Made by a program: the position numbers and the translations under genes
Source of the DNA: DATJSJ01 sp035504175
Lineage (GTDB): Bacteria > Pseudomonadota > Alphaproteobacteria > Acetobacterales > Acetobacteraceae
Length of the DNA stretch: 64,000 nucleotides
Assembly (NCBI GenBank): GCA_035504175.1
Contig: DATJSJ010000120.1
Location: 62,001 to 126,000 of the forward strand
Direction: 5' to 3'
Shown: positions 63,070 to 64,000 of the stretch, one piece after another
Layout of the letters: the number at the start of each line of letters is the position of its first letter
How positions within the stretch are numbered: the stretch's first letter is position 1
The notes under the pieces: generated by a model
Told to the model about the DNA's origin: nothing
Seen by the model: only the letters and a program-made list of their open reading frames with translations
Database searches by the model: none

Positions 63070-63747
63070 ATGGCGAGTAGATTTCTTTTGGCAGGGGCTG
63101 CGATTTTTGCAGCGATCACCTGCGGTGCGACAGCCGGACATGCGACCGTCTTCGGCGGAACCGCGAGCTTCACGGATAACGGGCCGCCCAACAATGGCGT
63201 CACCTTCTCCGCAACCAATCTCACCAACCCATTTGCGACCTCGTCCCTGGGCGCAGGCCAGAGCTACGTCTTCACGGATTTCGCGACCATTCTCGGCACC
63301 GACAACGGTTCGGGCTTCCTTGGGTCGAACCAGTCCTACACGGACAGCGTGTCGCTGAACCTGTCCTTCACCATGCCGTCGAACGGGTCGGACAACCAGT
63401 CCGGCAGCGGAAACGAGCAGACCTACAATACCTTCTTCGGCATCGGCGCCGAGATCTCTTCCGGCACGATCACCTGGAACGGAACGCAGATCACGGACGG
63501 AACCGGAACGTATACGCGCGACCTCGTATCGTTCGACGATGGCGCGTCGGCCTATGTCGACATCTATAACGCCACGCTGACCCAGGTCGGCGGCTACAGC
63601 TCCGACAGCGTGAGCGGAAACGTCAAGGTGCGGATCACGGATGTTGCGGACCCCGTTGCTGCGCCTGAGCCGGGCTCGCTCGCCCTGCTCGGCACCGGAC
63701 TGATCGGCTTCGGCTTCATCGGACGGCGCCGCCGTCGCCAAGGCTGA
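63070..63747 (+). CDS. Secreted PEP-CTERM protein
   Basis: A 225-residue exported protein. Signal peptide 1-25 (to GHA), a body rich in Gly, Ser, Thr and Asn and low in charge, and a PEP-CTERM tail: PEP in APEPGSLALLG, a membrane helix (GTGLIGFGFIG) and RRRRR. PEP-CTERM proteins are sorted by exosortase (EpsH/XrtA) and are tied to exopolysaccharide. The body has no domain I recognise. It lies behind a sigma-54 promoter. Confidence 0.93.
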   Translation: MASRFLLAGAAIFAAITCGATAGHATVFGGTASFTDNGPPNNGVTFSATNLTNPFATSSLGAGQSYVFTDFATILGTDNGSGFLGSNQSYTDSVSLNLSFTMPSNGSDNQSGSGNEQTYNTFFGIGAEISSGTITWNGTQITDGTGTYTRDLVSFDDGASAYVDIYNATLTQVGGYSSDSVSGNVKVRITDVADPVAAPEPGSLALLGTGLIGFGFIGRRRRRQG

Positions 63748-63767
63748 GTCTGTCGTCGCGACGATTG

Positions 63768-63794
63768 CGGGGAGTGCGGTGCATGCACTCCCCG
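63768..63794 (+). terminator. Hairpin after the PEP-CTERM gene
   Basis: CGGGGAGTGC (63768-63777) pairs perfectly with GCACTCCCCG (63785-63794), loop GGTGCAT, 20 bases after the stop. It is followed by ACTTCG, so no T-run. Probable end of the transcript. The remaining bases to 64000 show no supported gene. Confidence 0.6.
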
Positions 63795-64000
63795 ACTTCG
63801 TGCGCCGCCGTGGCTGTCCCGCGCCGGGCCTGACTCGCTGCTCGCTGCCGGTACTCGCCGAGCCGTTCGACGGCGATGCGGCACATCCGCGACCTTCCCG
63901 TCCCGCACGGTCTCCTGCGTCGCCATCCGCGGGCGATGCGGCGGATCCATGCCGGCGGCCGGACGCTGGCGATGCGGGCGGGCACATCGGACGTTTCGCA

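Overview
The window is very GC-rich, densely coded DNA with overlapping start and stop codons. It looks like a chromosome segment of an alphaproteobacterium. Several traits together point to the Acetobacteraceae (Rhodospirillales): a cellulose operon whose BcsA and BcsB are fused and which carries a BcsD gene, as in Komagataeibacter; a XoxF methanol dehydrogenase set; metZ behind a SAM-II riboswitch; and a KaiB/KaiC pair without KaiA. I saw no phage genes, insertion sequences or CRISPR arrays. The genus assignment is inference; no database was searched.

Layout. 1-2180: 3' end of xoxF, then xoxG and xoxJ (lanthanide-type methanol oxidation). 2393-4092: a small unknown gene overlapping a short glutamyl-tRNA synthetase. 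4089-5813: a GT39 membrane glycosyltransferase on the minus strand. 5953-12805: a plus-strand run of rsmB, rpe, a heparinase II/III-like gene, a GT4 glycosyltransferase, purH and a tiny membrane protein, interrupted by an unusual mosaic of nested palindromes at 9533-9777. 12920-13876: a ferritin-VIT1 iron exporter (MbfA type) behind a Fur-like box. 13901-19141: folE, a membrane pentapeptide-repeat protein, apaG and metZ with a SAM-II riboswitch, and tRNA-Gly. 19314-20218: two small exported proteins.

20493-32370: a cellulose synthase operon, bcsZ-bcsP-bcsQ-bcsAB-bcsC-bcsD. It covers c-di-GMP-controlled glucan synthesis, export through a TPR/beta-barrel protein, trimming by a GH8 cellulase, and subunits thought to place or order the machine. 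33339-36340: HIG1-domain protein, etfB, etfA and a 3-hydroxyacyl-CoA dehydrogenase (minus strand). 36441-39113: a large MscS-type channel. 39133-42783: an HtrA protease, response regulator and sensor kinase operon with a CpxR-like direct repeat in front. 42933-49850: hrpB helicase, a DsbD/ScsB-like thiol exchanger, a TSUP permease, a CBS protein and a methyltransferase.

49926-53384: kaiC-kaiB-HWE kinase, a likely KaiA-less timer whose KaiC ends in a long predicted coiled coil. 53676-54290: beta-carbonic anhydrase. 54256-62246: a minus-strand cluster of a FbpABC-type ferric iron importer, an OprB-type porin, a secreted beta-propeller and an EfeB-like Dyp peroxidase, with Fur-like boxes before fbpA and before the propeller gene. 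The motif in front of the iron exporter at 12844 is closely related, so import and export may answer to the same iron regulator. 63070-63747: a secreted PEP-CTERM protein behind a textbook -24/-12 sigma-54 promoter with an upstream inverted repeat that could bind an activator.
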